64,000 nt of DNA from Methylorubrum thiocyanatum (GCA_014138645.1 JACJIB010000006.1:124001-188000), one strand, 5' to 3'. Shown: positions 52,575 to 62,193, counted from the first letter of the stretch. Translations and numbers: made by a program. The notes: generated from the sequence alone by a model not told the origin.

Positions 52575-53948
52575 CTAGAACAGGTGGCTGTAGCGCTCGA
52601 TCTCCCACGGGCTCACCGTGAGATGGTAGGCGTTCCACTCCTCGCGCTTGGTGCGGATGAACTCTTCGCGCAGGCCCGCGCCGAGGGTGGCCTCGACCAG
52701 GGGATCGGCGGCGAAGGCGTCGACCGCCTCCTGCAGGGTCTGGGGCAGGAAGCCGATGCCGCGCGCCCGGCGCTCGGCCTCGCTCAGCTCGTAGAGGTTG
52801 TCCTCGTTGGGCTGGCCCGGATCGATCCGCTCGCGCACGCCCTCCAGGCCGGCGGCCAGTACCAGGGCGGCGGCGAGATAGGGGTTGACCGCCCCATCCG
52901 CGTTGCGGCTCTCGCAGCGCCCGCCGCCGGCCGGCACCCGCACCGAGTTGGTGCGGTTGTTCGAGCCGTAGGAGTTGAACACCGGCGCCCAGGAGAAGCC
53001 GGCCATCGCCCCCTGGCGCACGAGGCGCTTGTAGCTGTTCACGGTGGGCGCGAAGGCCGCGCAGAGCGCCCGGCCGTGGCGCAGCACGCCGCCGATGAAG
53101 TGGTAGCCGGTCTCGGTCAGGCCCAAGCCCCGGGGATCCTCGCCGGGGGCGCAGGCGAACAGGTTGCGGCCGGTCTCGCGGTCGGCGAGCGACATGTTGA
53201 AATGCGCGCCGTTGCCGGTGCGGTCGGCGAAGGGCTTGGGCATCATCGTCGCGATCAGGCCCTCCTCCTTCGCGTAATGCTTGGTCATCATGCGGAAGAA
53301 GGTCAGCCGGTCGCAGGTCGTGAGCGCATCGGCGTAGTTGAAGTCGAACTCGAACTGTCCGTTGGCATCCTCGTGGTCGAACGAGTACAGATCCCAGCCG
53401 AGATCGTTGATCGTGGTTGCGACCTTGTCGAGCCAGGAGAAGTTGTCGACGAAGCCGCGCACGTCGTAGCAGGGTTTTACGAGTTTATCGTCCGCCACCG
53501 GCGTGTGCAGCGAGCCGTCCGCGGCTTGGCGTAGCAGGAAGATCTCGCACTCGATGCCGAGGTTGAAGCCGAACCCCATGGCCTCGGCCTGCTGGAGCAC
53601 GTTCTTCAGCGCGACGCGGGTCGAGAGCGGGTAGGGCTTGCCCTGGAAGGTGAGGTCCGCCGGCGCCCAGGCGAGTTTGCTCTCCCAGGGCAGCGGGATC
53701 ACCCGCGACAGGTCCGGGACCGAGGCGAGTTCGTCCTCGTTCGGGGCTTGGCCCAGGCCGTCGAGGGCGTAGCCGGTGTAGCGCTCGGAGCCCGCCGCCA
53801 TCTGCGGCAGGTGGTCGATCGGCACCACCTTGGCCTTCTGCGCGCCGTGGATGTCGACATAGGCGCCGATGACGTATTTCACGCCTTTGCTGCGCAGATC
53901 CTCCTGCACGGCGCGCACGTTCGGATCGATGTCGGTTGCGTGGCCCAT
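52575..53948 (-). CDS. type III glutamine synthetase (GlnT-like)
   Basis: A 457-residue GS-superfamily ligase. The N-terminal beta-grasp domain (about 15-110: [20 protein letters not shown]) is followed by the catalytic domain with [24 protein letters not shown] and [31 protein letters not shown]. These cover the metal-binding Glu/His and the substrate Arg motifs. The length and start match type III GlnT proteins of Rhizobiales, which include glutamine and gamma-glutamylamide synthetases. In this operon it could assimilate released ammonia, or glutamylate an amine or guanidino compound. The second is speculation. It starts 1 bp after the preceding stop. Confidence 0.9.
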   Translation of the reverse strand: MGHATDIDPNVRAVQEDLRSKGVKYVIGAYVDIHGAQKAKVVPIDHLPQMAAGSERYTGYALDGLGQAPNEDELASVPDLSRVIPLPWESKLAWAPADLTFQGKPYPLSTRVALKNVLQQAEAMGFGFNLGIECEIFLLRQAADGSLHTPVADDKLVKPCYDVRGFVDNFSWLDKVATTINDLGWDLYSFDHEDANGQFEFDFNYADALTTCDRLTFFRMMTKHYAKEEGLIATMMPKPFADRTGNGAHFNMSLADRETGRNLFACAPGEDPRGLGLTETGYHFIGGVLRHGRALCAAFAPTVNSYKRLVRQGAMAGFSWAPVFNSYGSNNRTNSVRVPAGGGRCESRNADGAVNPYLAAALVLAAGLEGVRERIDPGQPNEDNLYELSEAERRARGIGFLPQTLQEAVDAFAADPLVEATLGAGLREEFIRTKREEWNAYHLTVSPWEIERYSHLF

Positions 53949-53949
53949 C

Positions 53950-54738
53950 TCAGGCTCCTGGCATGGGGACGGCGGGGCCGTCGTAGGAATGGGGAAGGGG
54001 CGGGGTCTCGGTGAGGCCGCGCCGGACGAGGGCGGTGAGGTCCTCGACCATCCAGGCGAACAGCTCGGCGCCCTCTGCCGCGCTCGCCTGCGAGGGGGAG
54101 CCGGTGACGCCGTTGCGGCTGGTGCGGTTGACCGGGTGGGCGAAGACGAGGTCTTGGGTGCGGTCGGGATCGTCGGCATCGACGATGCGGCCTTCCCGCA
54201 CGAGGGCGGGGGCCAGAGCCTGCATCAGCGCGGTCTCGGCCCGGTTGGCGTGCCAATCGTCAGCGTCGGCGAAATGGGCCGCGCGCACCCGCTCGCTGAC
54301 CGTGGCGGTGTTGACGAGCGCGACCATCAGGTCGTCGTGGGCCGCGCGCAGCAGTTCGAGGGCGCAGCGCAGGGGGGCGGCGTTGGTGACGTGGCCGTTG
54401 ACGAGGAACAGGCGGCGCACGCCCGAGTGATAGGCCTGCGCCCCGATCTGCCGGACGAGATCGGTCATCACGAGCGGATCGAGGGCGATCGTGCCCGGCC
54501 AGCGCCGCGAATGGCCGAGCGAGCAGCCATAGGGGAGGGTGGGTAGCATGGGCACGCCGGTGCGGGCCGAGACCTCCCGGCACAGGGTGTCGGCCAGCAC
54601 GAAATCCATGCCGCAGCCGAGATGCGGCCCGTGCTGCTCGGTGGCGCCGACGGGCAGGAGCACGGCCTGCGCGGCCCTGCCGAGATCGCCGGGGATCTCC
54701 TCCCAGGTGCGTTCGGACCAAAGCAGAGGCGTGCTCAT
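53950..54738 (-). CDS. creatininase-family amidohydrolase
   Basis: A 262-residue protein of the creatininase superfamily. Metal-binding motifs are visible: WSERTWEEI and [24 protein letters not shown] (Glu and His ligands, Asp), LVNGHVTN and [11 protein letters not shown]. Family members hydrolyse cyclic or linear amides such as creatinine or formamidopyrimidines. The start overlaps the ATPase stop by 4 nt (ATGA). Its place in a guanidine-riboswitch operon suggests it acts on a guanidino compound. The substrate is unproven. Confidence 0.87.
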   Translation of the reverse strand: MSTPLLWSERTWEEIPGDLGRAAQAVLLPVGATEQHGPHLGCGMDFVLADTLCREVSARTGVPMLPTLPYGCSLGHSRRWPGTIALDPLVMTDLVRQIGAQAYHSGVRRLFLVNGHVTNAAPLRCALELLRAAHDDLMVALVNTATVSERVRAAHFADADDWHANRAETALMQALAPALVREGRIVDADDPDRTQDLVFAHPVNRTSRNGVTGSPSQASAAEGAELFAWMVEDLTALVRRGLTETPPLPHSYDGPAVPMPGA

Positions 54739-55682
54739 TCGACCTCGTCCCCCACGCTCGCCATGCGGGTGACCATGGCGAGGCCGCCGAGATCGGTCGG
54801 GCCGTCGGCCTCGGCCTCGCCGGGATGGATCAGCGCGTCGAGCCGGGCGCGGGTGGCGTGGAACTCCGGCGTCTGCATCTGACCGGGATGGCGCGGTCGG
54901 GGCACCGGCACCTCGATCAGCTCCTCGACCTCGCCGGGATGGGCCTTCAGGACGAGGATGCGGTCGGCGAGATAGACCGCCTCGTCGAGGTCGTGGGTGA
55001 TGAAGACGATGGTGATGTCGATCTTGCGCCAGATCTCGATGAGGTAGGCCTGCATCCGCGCGCGGGACTGCGCGTCGAGCGCCGAGAACGGCTCGTCCAT
55101 CAGGAGGATGCGCGGGCGCATGGCGAGCGCGCGGGCGATGGCGACGCGCTGCTTCATGCCGCCGGAGAGCTGGTGCGGGTAGGCGTCGGCGAAGCGCTCC
55201 AGGCCGATCAGGGCGAGCCATTGCGCCGCCTCGCGCTCGGCGACATGGCGCGACTCGCCGTTCTCCTCCAGGCCGAAGGCAACGTTGCGCTTGACGGTGA
55301 GCCAGGGGAACAGGGTGTAGCCCTGGAACACCATGCCCCGGTCGGCACCCGGCCCGGAGACCGGCACGCCGCCGACGCTGACGGTGCCCGAACTCTTGGT
55401 CTCGAGCCCGGCCAGGATGCGCACGAAGGTGGACTTGCCGCAGCCCGACGGCCCGACGACGCAGAGGAACTCGCGGCGATGGGTGACGAGATCGATGCCG
55501 CGCAAAGCCACGGTCTCGGCGCCCTCGGCATTGCGGAACACCTTGCCGAGGCCCTCGACCCGCAGGGCGACGTCGCGGGCCTTCAGCCGGTCGAAGCGGG
55601 CGCGCACGGGCTCGCATTGCGTTCGGTAGTCGCAGGTGCCGGCGGGCAGCGGGATGGGCGCGCCGCTCATGCCGTCTCTCAT
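54735..55682 (-). CDS. ABC transporter ATP-binding protein of the guanidine/urea-carboxylase operon
   Basis: A 315-residue ATPase with an N-terminal extension of about 40 residues. It then has Walker [11 protein letters not shown]-loop [11 protein letters not shown], signature [15 protein letters not shown], Walker [13 protein letters not shown] and switch His in [11 protein letters not shown]-terminal extension of about 70 residues follows. It overlaps both neighbours by 4 nt. Together with the permease and binding protein it makes an NrtBCD-like importer repeatedly found beside urea carboxylase genes. Confidence 0.9.
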   Translation of the reverse strand: MRDGMSGAPIPLPAGTCDYRTQCEPVRARFDRLKARDVALRVEGLGKVFRNAEGAETVALRGIDLVTHRREFLCVVGPSGCGKSTFVRILAGLETKSSGTVSVGGVPVSGPGADRGMVFQGYTLFPWLTVKRNVAFGLEENGESRHVAEREAAQWLALIGLERFADAYPHQLSGGMKQRVAIARALAMRPRILLMDEPFSALDAQSRARMQAYLIEIWRKIDITIVFITHDLDEAVYLADRILVLKAHPGEVEELIEVPVPRPRHPGQMQTPEFHATRARLDALIHPGEAEADGPTDLGGLAMVTRMASVGDEVE

Positions 55683-56752
55683 GCCTCGGCCCTCGCATAG
55701 GGGAACAGGCGGCGGCCGATCAGCGCCAGGGCGATGTCGGTGGCGATGCCGACGAGGCCGATCACGAGGATCGCCGCGTAGACGTTGTCGAAATGCTGGT
55801 AGCGGGCCTGCTGCGTGATGAAGAAGGTGATGCCCGACGAGGTGCCGATCAGCTCGGCGACGATCAGGTAGGTCCAGGCCCAGCCGAGCAGGATGCGCTG
55901 GTCGCGGTAGATCTGCGGCAGCACGGCGGGCACGATCACCCGGCGGATCAGGCGCAGGTTGCGCGAGCCCATGGTGAGCGCGGCCTCGACCAGCAGCGGA
56001 TCGACCCGGCGCGTGGTGTTGGCGATGACGAGCACCTGCTGGAAGAAGGTGCCGATGACGATGATGGCGATCTTGGGCCCGTCATAGATCCCGAGGATCG
56101 CGACCATCAGCGCGCCGAAGGCCGGGGCGGGCAGGTAGCGCACGAACTCGATCACGGGCTCGGTCAGCCGGGCGATCGTCGGTTGCGCCCCGCACAGGAT
56201 GCCCAGCGGCACGCCGACCAGGGAGGAGAGGGTGAAACCCCAGAAGATGATCTGGATCGAGTGCCACAGGCTCGCGGGCAGCCAGATCGCGTCGCGCTGC
56301 GGCGGCGGCGCGGTGAGCGCGGTCCAGAAGGCGGTCGCGACCTCGTGCGGCGCCGGCAGATAGACCGGGTTGGCGGATCGCCCCACGGGCGCCGCCGTGC
56401 CGGCACTGCCGGCCGCCGTCACCTCTTCGGCGAAGGCCGCCCGCGGCACCCGCATGCCGGGCTCCATCCAGGCCACGTCGCCGGGATCCGTCACCTCGAC
56501 CAGCGGATGCCAGAGGAAGGGCAGGTAGGAGACGGCGGCCCACAGGCCGAGCGGAATCAGGAAGGAGAGCAGGGTGAGCGCCAGCCGCCGACGCGGCGCC
56601 AGCGGGCGGGCCACGCCGATCCAGGAGCGGCCCCGCGGGCGGCGCGTCGGCCCGGCGACGGGGGCGGCCCCCGCCACCGGCGGGAGCGGGGCGACCGCCT
56701 CCGCCGGAGCGGCGTCCCGGTCGGTCTGGGGCTGAAGCGGCCGGGCGCTCAT
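55679..56752 (-). CDS. ABC transporter permease of the guanidine/urea-carboxylase operon
   Basis: A 357-residue permease. An N-terminal Pro/Ala-rich cytoplasmic tail (about 1-50) is followed by TM1 ([23 protein letters not shown]). A periplasmic loop of about 70 residues comes next, then five more hydrophobic segments with the EAA loop at [36 protein letters not shown]. The long first loop is characteristic of the urea-carboxylase-region permeases. It starts 14 bp after the binding-protein stop. Confidence 0.88.
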   Translation of the reverse strand: MSARPLQPQTDRDAAPAEAVAPLPPVAGAAPVAGPTRRPRGRSWIGVARPLAPRRRLALTLLSFLIPLGLWAAVSYLPFLWHPLVEVTDPGDVAWMEPGMRVPRAAFAEEVTAAGSAGTAAPVGRSANPVYLPAPHEVATAFWTALTAPPPQRDAIWLPASLWHSIQIIFWGFTLSSLVGVPLGILCGAQPTIARLTEPVIEFVRYLPAPAFGALMVAILGIYDGPKIAIIVIGTFFQQVLVIANTTRRVDPLLVEAALTMGSRNLRLIRRVIVPAVLPQIYRDQRILLGWAWTYLIVAELIGTSSGITFFITQQARYQHFDNVYAAILVIGLVGIATDIALALIGRRLFPYARAEA

Positions 56753-56766
56753 CGGCTCGCCTCCCC

Positions 56767-57777
56767 TCACTTGCCGTCGGTGAGGGCGGGATCGATGGAG
56801 GCCTTCACGTCCTGCGGGGTCTTGTAGACCTCGAACTTGACGTTGAAGGCGTCCGCGTGCCGGCTCGACCCGTAGAGCGAGCCGAAGCCGTCGGCATCCT
56901 TCATCACCGCGCGGCCCTCGGCGAGCGTCAGGAGCCGGGTGCCCTTGAGGAAGCGGGTGAAGATCGCGGGTTCGACCCCGACCTTGGCCGCCATGATCGC
57001 GACCGCGTCGGCTTGCGTCTTCGGATCCTGGATGTAGCCGACCACCCGGTCCCACAGGCCGACGAGCTTGATCCAGTCGGCCCGCCGCGCGGCGAGGCTC
57101 GCGGGCGTGACGGTCACCACGTCGTAGATCAGGCCCGGCTGGTCGGCCGAGGTGTAGAGCGGGCGCGCACCCGCCGCGCCGCGCATCGCCTGCCCGGCGA
57201 TGGGCTGCCACGCACCGATGGCGGCGACGTCGCCGGAGGCGAGGATCTGCGGCGTCTCGTTGGTCTTGGCGTTGACGAGGGTGACGTCGCTCTCCTTGAT
57301 CCCGGCCTTCTGCAGACCGTCGATCAGGAGGAGGTGCTCGACGAGGCCGACTTCGAGGCCGACCTTCTTGCCCTTGAGCTCGGTCAGCGACTTCACCCCC
57401 GGCTTGCCGACGATGATGTCGTTGCCGTTGGAGTAGTCGGTGAGCATGATCATGACGTTGCGGGCGCCGTTGCCGCTCATGACCAGGGCGTCGCCGTTGG
57501 TGCAGGTCACGGCATCGAGCTTGCCCGCCGAGAAGGCGTCCATCGAGGCCGAGTAGTCGAACCACTCGAACTTCGCGTCGATCCCGGCCTCCTTGAACCA
57601 GCCCTTCTCGATGGCGACCTGCCACGCCACCCAGCCCGGCCAGTCGCTGTAGCCGATACGCAACGGCTCGGCGGCGCCCGCCATCGGCGCGGCGAGGAGG
57701 CCGAGGGCGAGGGTCAGCGCGGGCATGCCGCGCCGGAGCCTCGCGAGACCGCCGGTGATCAGACTTGGAATGCGCAT
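56767..57777 (-). CDS. ABC transporter substrate-binding protein of the guanidine/urea-carboxylase operon
   Basis: A 336-residue periplasmic-binding protein with a signal peptide (about 1-35, ending AAPMAGAA). The NMT1/SsuA-type body begins [53 protein letters not shown], very typical of binding proteins encoded with urea carboxylases. An aggagacgagagag ribosome site precedes the ATG. It is the first large gene after the riboswitch leader. The ligand is probably guanidine or a related compound, by context. Confidence 0.9.
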   Translation of the reverse strand: MRIPSLITGGLARLRRGMPALTLALGLLAAPMAGAAEPLRIGYSDWPGWVAWQVAIEKGWFKEAGIDAKFEWFDYSASMDAFSAGKLDAVTCTNGDALVMSGNGARNVMIMLTDYSNGNDIIVGKPGVKSLTELKGKKVGLEVGLVEHLLLIDGLQKAGIKESDVTLVNAKTNETPQILASGDVAAIGAWQPIAGQAMRGAAGARPLYTSADQPGLIYDVVTVTPASLAARRADWIKLVGLWDRVVGYIQDPKTQADAVAIMAAKVGVEPAIFTRFLKGTRLLTLAEGRAVMKDADGFGSLYGSSRHADAFNVKFEVYKTPQDVKASIDPALTDGK

Positions 57778-57954
57778 GTCTCTCTCGTCTCCTGGGAGGG
57801 CCGCAGCGGCCGGACACGGGGCAGGGGCGAGCGCCGGGGATCGAGCGCGCGCAGCGGCGGCGACGGCGGCGAAGCACGCCGTCGGACAGCCGGATCAGGG
57901 AGGTTGGCAGGCCGCGGACCGGGGACGCGCAACGTCCTCGCGCCGGGCGCGCGC

Positions 57955-58074
57955 CTACGGGACGACGGTGGGGAAACCGGGGGGACGCACGGCCAGGACG
58001 GGCCGGCGGATGGTGCGCGGACGGACGGGGCTCGAAGAGATCGAACGGTCGATCGTGGAGACTTTGCCGGGCAT
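57955..58074 (-). CDS. possible 39-aa leader peptide after the riboswitch
   Basis: A short frame, MPGKVSTIDRSISSSPVRPRT and onward, with six arginines and ending FPTVVP. A strong ggaaggg ribosome site sits 4 nt before the ATG, just downstream of the leader hairpin. It fills part of the 360-nt leader between the riboswitch and the first transporter gene. It may be a leader peptide or a small protein. No family is recognised. Confidence 0.4.
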   Translation of the reverse strand: MPGKVSTIDRSISSSPVRPRTIRRPVLAVRPPGFPTVVP

Positions 58075-58094
58075 ACGTCCCTTCCAGTACAGAA

Positions 58095-58128
58095 AGAGAT
58101 TGTACAAGACCTGTCCTTGCCAATCTCT
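58095..58128 (-). promoter_or_regulatory. leader hairpin, likely riboswitch expression platform
   Basis: On the minus-strand RNA, AGAGATTG pairs with CAATCTCT (8 bp), and an inner CAAG pairs with CTTG. It lies 10 nt after the riboswitch aptamer and 10 nt before the ggaaggg ribosome site of the short leader frame. No U tract follows, so translational or Rho-dependent control is more likely than intrinsic termination. Confidence 0.45.
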
Positions 58129-58137
58129 GGCCAGTGA

Positions 58138-58242
58138 GGTCTCCCGGGCTTTTATCCCGCCGTGCATCCGGGCGGATGTCTCCCGCCGCGGCAACCGCTC
58201 TCGGACCGAACACATCGAAACGATGCTGGAACCCTAGCGATC
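58138..58242 (-). ncRNA. guanidine-I (ykkC) riboswitch
   Basis: The minus strand carries the conserved blocks of the ykkC class I aptamer in order: GCTAGGGTTCC (58238-58228), a short hairpin CATCG-TTT-CGATG, GGTCCGAGAG (58207-58198), an internal GC-rich hairpin, and GGGATAAAAGCCCGGGAGA (58158-58140). This class binds guanidinium and usually switches on carboxylase, transporter or exporter genes. It lies 360 nt before the ABC transporter genes of the carboxylase operon and in the same direction. Confidence 0.92.
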
Positions 58243-58392
58243 AACTCCCCTTCACGGTATTTTCGCGACGATACTCAGTCAATACTCCCTGGAAACGAGC
58301 CTGCACACGAGATCGTCTTTCGATGCTGATGTTTTGCGCCGATTGCCGATTTGCCTTGCACGACCTCGGCACGGAGGCCGGCCCGGCGCGGC

Positions 58393-59313
58393 TCACACCG
58401 CGAACCGCACCCCCGTCAGGGTCTCCGAGACCGCCCAGAGGCGCCCGGCCGCCATCCGGTCCAGGGCCTGGGCAGCGATCTGCGCCGGCTTGGGATCGCC
58501 GCGCGCCTCCCAGATTCCGTCCGGCCCGTAATAGCCCCCGCGCTCGGCTTCCGGCGCCGCGGCGGCGTAGAGGATCGGCAGAGCCCCCTGCGCCGCCGAC
58601 TGGCCGATCAGCGAGAAGATGATCCGCCCCGCTCCCTGCTGGAGGGCGCCGGCCCGATCGCCCCGGCGGAACACTTCGGTGACCGCGAGCCCCGGATGCG
58701 CGGCGAGCGAGGCGATGCCGGAGCCTGCCGCCTTAAGCCGCCGGTCGAGTTCGAGGGCGAACATCAGCAGCGCGAGCTTGCTCTGCCGGTAGGCGGGCTG
58801 CGATCCGTAGGTCTTGCGCCAGTGCAGATCGTCGAACCGGATCGCGCCGCCGCGATGGGCGAGGCTCGCCACCGACACCACCCGCGCCGAGGGGCTCAAA
58901 GACGGCAGCAGCAGCCCGGTCAGCGCGAAATGGCCGAGATAGTTCGTGGCGAGTTGCCGCTCGAACCCGTCCACGCTCTCCTCGCGCCGGGGCACCGCGG
59001 CGATGCCGGCATTGAGCACGAGCCGGTCGATCGGGGCGTCGTCCGGCCAGTCCTCGGCGAAGGCGCGGACCGAGGCGAGCGAGGCGGTGTCGATCCGGCG
59101 CACCGACAGCTCGGCGCCGGGATGCTCCCGCCGGATCGCCGCGGCGGCGCGCTCGCCCTTGCCGGGATCGCGCACCGCCAGCACCACCGCGGCGCCCGCC
59201 CCGGCCAGCGCCCGCGCCGTCTCGAAGCCGAGCCCGGCGCTCGCTCCCGTCACCACAGCGCGGCGACCGGCCTGGGACGGGATGTCGGCAACGGTCCAGG
59301 GATGTCGCGCCAT
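58393..59313 (-). CDS. short-chain dehydrogenase/reductase
   Basis: A 306-residue SDR of the retinol-dehydrogenase/WW-oxidoreductase-like group. The cofactor loop is TGASAGLGFETARAL (about 22-36), followed by LNAGIAA, an active-site Ser in VVSVASLAHRGG, and Tyr-x3-Lys in YRQSKLAL. The pattern AVRDPGKGERA after beta-2, with Arg, suggests NADP(H). No signal peptide. It is a single gene reading towards the riboswitch operon. The substrate is unknown. Confidence 0.9.
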   Translation of the reverse strand: MARHPWTVADIPSQAGRRAVVTGASAGLGFETARALAGAGAAVVLAVRDPGKGERAAAAIRREHPGAELSVRRIDTASLASVRAFAEDWPDDAPIDRLVLNAGIAAVPRREESVDGFERQLATNYLGHFALTGLLLPSLSPSARVVSVASLAHRGGAIRFDDLHWRKTYGSQPAYRQSKLALLMFALELDRRLKAAGSGIASLAAHPGLAVTEVFRRGDRAGALQQGAGRIIFSLIGQSAAQGALPILYAAAAPEAERGGYYGPDGIWEARGDPKPAQIAAQALDRMAAGRLWAVSETLTGVRFAV

Positions 59314-59699
59314 CGGGCAGGGGTCCTCACGCGGCGGGAATCGAACGACGCTCGGTCGCGCGCTTCCGTAGCGGCCGGCGTGATCGCCGGGAAGACGGCG
59401 CGCCGGCTGAGGCGGAAACCACGGTGCGTATCCCCGGTTCGCGCCGGGACGGCGGAGGGCCCTGTTCCGGCCGCGAGATCCCGGCTGCGACGGCCCACGG
59501 CCGCGCCCTATCCGAAATCGCCCGTTGCGGTCGGTTTTAGAAACGATCCATTTCCATCGTTTCTCATTTTCAAATCAGCGCCACGGGTCCATTCTCCCTC
59601 TCGCCAAGCAACGGCCGGGCCTCCCGGAAGGGGAGTACGTTTACGACGGCCCACCGGACACCGCCCACACAAGACCTTCAGCCCTTGAGGAGCGACATC
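59314..59699. other. divergent promoter region
   Basis: A 386-bp region between the SDR gene and the hydrolase gene, with an A+T-rich stretch at 59535-59585 that contains the inverted repeat listed separately. No gene is evident. Confidence 0.5.
59540..59563. promoter_or_regulatory. inverted repeat GAAACGAT-N8-ATCGTTTC
   Basis: Perfect 8-base arms with an 8-base spacer, 137 bp before the alpha/beta hydrolase start. The half-site matches the 14-bp palindrome at 3241. It is a candidate operator. Confidence 0.45.
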
Positions 59700-60536
59700 A
59701 TGGCGACGATCACCACGCAGGACGGGACCGAGATCTTTTACAAGGACTGGGGTCCGAAGGAGGCGCAGCCGATCATGTTCCATCATGGCTGGCCGCTCTC
59801 CTCCGACGACTGGGACGCGCAGATGCTGTTCTTCGTGCGGGAGGGATTCCGCGTGGTGGCGCATGACCGGCGCGGCCATGGCCGCTCGGCGCAGGTGCCG
59901 GACGGGCACGACATGGACCATTACGCCGCCGACGCCGCGGCGGTCGCCCAGCATCTCGACCTGAGGAACGCCGTCCATATCGGCCACTCCACCGGCGGCG
60001 GCGAGGTCGCGCGCTACGTCGCCCGGCACGGCGAGCCGCAGGGCCGCGTGGCCAAGGCGGTGCTGGTGAGCGCCGTGCCCCCCTTGATGCTCCGGACCGA
60101 GGCCAACCCGGAGGGGCTTCCGATCGAGGTCTTCGACGGCTTTCGCGCGGCGCTGGCCGCCAACCGCGCCCAGTTCTTCCTCGATGTCCCGACCGGCCCG
60201 TTCTACGGCTTCAACCGCGACGGCGCGACGGTGCACGAGGGCGTGATCCGCAACTGGTGGCGCCAGGGCATGATGGGCTCGGCCAAGGCCCATTACGAGG
60301 GCATCAAGGCGTTCTCCGAGACGGACCAGACCGAGGATCTGCGGGCGATCTCGGTGCCGACCCTCGTCCTCCACGGCGAGGACGACCAGATCGTGCCGAT
60401 CGTCGCCGCGGCCCACAAGTCGATCAAGCTCCTGCGCAACGGCACGCTGAAGACCTATCCGGGCCTCTCGCACGGCATGCTCACCGTCGATGCCGACCGG
60501 CTCAACGCCGACCTCCTCGCCTTCATTCGCGGCTGA
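59700..60536 (+). CDS. alpha/beta hydrolase, non-haem haloperoxidase-like
   Basis: A 278-residue hydrolase of the bacterial non-haem chloroperoxidase group: HHGWPLSSDDWD oxyanion region, AHDRRGHGRSAQ, nucleophile Ser in GHSTGGGEVARY (about residue 98), catalytic Asp in VLHGEDDQIVP and His in LSHGM. Members are esterases or perhydrolases and need no metal. Start at MATITTQDGTEIFYKDWG, after a TTGAGGAGCG ribosome site, matches the family. Monocistronic, converging with the GFA-family gene 9 bp away. Confidence 0.93.
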   Translation: MATITTQDGTEIFYKDWGPKEAQPIMFHHGWPLSSDDWDAQMLFFVREGFRVVAHDRRGHGRSAQVPDGHDMDHYAADAAAVAQHLDLRNAVHIGHSTGGGEVARYVARHGEPQGRVAKAVLVSAVPPLMLRTEANPEGLPIEVFDGFRAALAANRAQFFLDVPTGPFYGFNRDGATVHEGVIRNWWRQGMMGSAKAHYEGIKAFSETDQTEDLRAISVPTLVLHGEDDQIVPIVAAAHKSIKLLRNGTLKTYPGLSHGMLTVDADRLNADLLAFIRG

Positions 60537-60545
60537 GGAGCGGCC

Positions 60546-61073
60546 TCAGCGGGAAGGCTCGCCATCGCCGGGGAGCGGTCCGGCTCCCCGGTCGCCGACG
60601 CGGTGGAGCGCCGCGTGCACCCGCGGCGGGTACGGCACGCCCGCCGCGTCCATGGCCGGCCCGTCGAAGGTGTCGATGCCTGGCAGCAGTACCGTCTCGG
60701 GCCGGGCCGAAGCGACGAAGACCTGCTTGGCATGGCCCGGCCGCACCTCGATCGCCGCCGGATCGTCCAGGGTACCGGCATAGACGCCGCACAGGCCGGG
60801 GAAGCGCTCGAACGTCATGAACAGCGTCGTCCCGCAGAATGCGCAGAAATGCAGGTCGAGGAGCCGGCCGCTGCCCTCCGAGCGATGCTGGTACACGCGC
60901 GGAACACCGGCGGTGACGCTCAGGGCGTCGCGGTCGAACAGCGGCTCGACGAGATGGCTCGAGCCGGTCGCGCGCTGGCAGAAGCGGCAGTGGCAGAGCG
61001 TGACCCGCAGCGGCGGGGCGCGGACCTCGTAGCGCAGCGCCCCGCACAGACAGCCGCCCGACAGAACCGGCAT
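60546..61073 (-). CDS. GFA-family protein (CENP-V/GFA zinc-binding fold)
   Basis: A 175-residue protein with the GFA zinc motifs GGCLCGALRYE (Cys at about 8 and 10), CHCRFCQRATGS (27-38) and FCAFCGTTLF (about 77-86). It belongs to the family named after glutathione-dependent formaldehyde-activating enzyme. Most members have no proven activity, and the link to formaldehyde is weak. In a possible methylotroph it is worth noting but not evidence of methylotrophy. Cytosolic, single gene. Confidence 0.88.
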   Translation of the reverse strand: MPVLSGGCLCGALRYEVRAPPLRVTLCHCRFCQRATGSSHLVEPLFDRDALSVTAGVPRVYQHRSEGSGRLLDLHFCAFCGTTLFMTFERFPGLCGVYAGTLDDPAAIEVRPGHAKQVFVASARPETVLLPGIDTFDGPAMDAAGVPYPPRVHAALHRVGDRGAGPLPGDGEPSR

Positions 61074-61580
61074 GCGCCCTCCGCACGAAATCGGACCGCG
61101 CCGCGCACGGCCGAAGCATCCGCGAGACTAGGACGTGATCTTAAGTCGGCAGAGCGGTCGGGACTATCGCAAAAGCATGTTCCCTCCAGCGAGACCGCCG
61201 AGGCAGGTGCGGGATCGGGCGGCAACGCGCCGGGCCTCTGTGCAGGATTGCTGCGGGTCGGCCTCACGCATCGAGCGAGGCGTCCGCCCTGGCCCGGGCC
61301 GCCCGATGCCGGCGTTGATCCGATCACCGTGGCGCCAGCCGCGCATGGGCCCGCGCGCATGGGCCCGACCGCGATCCGTTCCATGACGGGGTGTACCGCT
61401 TCGTCCGGCCCGGCGCAGTGGCGGCGCTTTCGACTCTCCAGCAGGGTGACGTGGCGGCGGCAGCCATCCGCGCGATTTCAGATCGTACTCTCCTCGCGCG
61501 GCTCCCCGCTCCGGTCGGCCGGAGCGCAGGGCCGGACCGGCCGCCTGTACGAGCCGGCACAAACCTCTTACGCTGTGGGC
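61074..61580. other. intergenic region, nothing recognised
   Basis: A 507-bp G+C-rich stretch between the divergent GFA-family and GAF genes. Open frames across it are continuations of frames from the flanking genes and have no matching features. I see no clear gene, repeat or hairpin. Confidence 0.4.
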
Positions 61581-62093
61581 ATGCTTGATGAGCGCCCCTC
61601 GGTCGATCCGCATCTGGCGCGGACCGCCGAGCTCATGGCGGAGGCCCGATCCCTGGAGGATGTCGTCGCCGTCCTGACCCGGACGGCGCGCTGGATCGCC
61701 GGCGCCGACGGCATCGCCGTCGTGCTGCGGGACGACGGCTTCTGCCACTACGTCGCCGAAGACGCGATCGAGCCGCTCTGGAAGGGGTGCCGCTTCCCGC
61801 TCGAGGCGTGCGTGTCGGGCTGGGCGATGCTGAACCGGGAAACGGCCGTCGTTCCGGATATCGGCGGCGATCCGCGCATTCCGGCCGCCTCCTACGCCTA
61901 CAAGGCGATCCGGAGCCTCGTGATGGTGCCGATCGGCGCCCCCGAGCCCGTGGCCGCCCTCGGCGCCTATTGGTGCGCCATGGTCTGGCTCGACACGGTA
62001 ACGGTGGCGCGCCTCGAAGCCCTGGCGGGTCAGGCCACGGCGGCCCTCGCCCGGCTGCACGGGCAGCGCAGCCTCGAGCCGACCGCGCCCTGA
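61581..62093 (+). CDS. GAF-domain protein
   Basis: A 170-residue protein made of one GAF domain (about 12-160): SLEDVVAVLTRTARWIAGADGIAVVLRDDGFCHYVAED, then FPLEACVSGWAMLNRETAVVPDIGGDPRIP and SLVMVPIG. Similar segments occur in the GAF domains of sensor kinases, with a cysteine in EACVSGWAM where some bind a chromophore or metal. It has no output domain, so it may act as a sensor partner for another protein. An alternative GTG start is 6 nt upstream. Confidence 0.82.
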   Translation: MLDERPSVDPHLARTAELMAEARSLEDVVAVLTRTARWIAGADGIAVVLRDDGFCHYVAEDAIEPLWKGCRFPLEACVSGWAMLNRETAVVPDIGGDPRIPAASYAYKAIRSLVMVPIGAPEPVAALGAYWCAMVWLDTVTVARLEALAGQATAALARLHGQRSLEPTAP

Positions 62094-62193
62094 AGCCCGG
62101 CGCCCATCGTCTCCCGCCTCGTTTGCCGCACGGTTTCGTCGTGACCGACCGGCCGCGCGGGCGTATGGAGCGGCGATCGAGAGCCTCGTCTTC

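Noticed and set aside
55679..58213. An 844-residue permease fusion extending through the binding-protein gene
   Set aside because: The N-terminal half is an out-of-frame reading of the binding protein and leader. The permease has a good start at 56752.
61314..61330. A TTGATC-containing sequence like a FixK box
   Set aside because: TTGATCCGATCACC lacks the second half-site (T/G)CAA, and it lies too far from the GAF start to be convincing.
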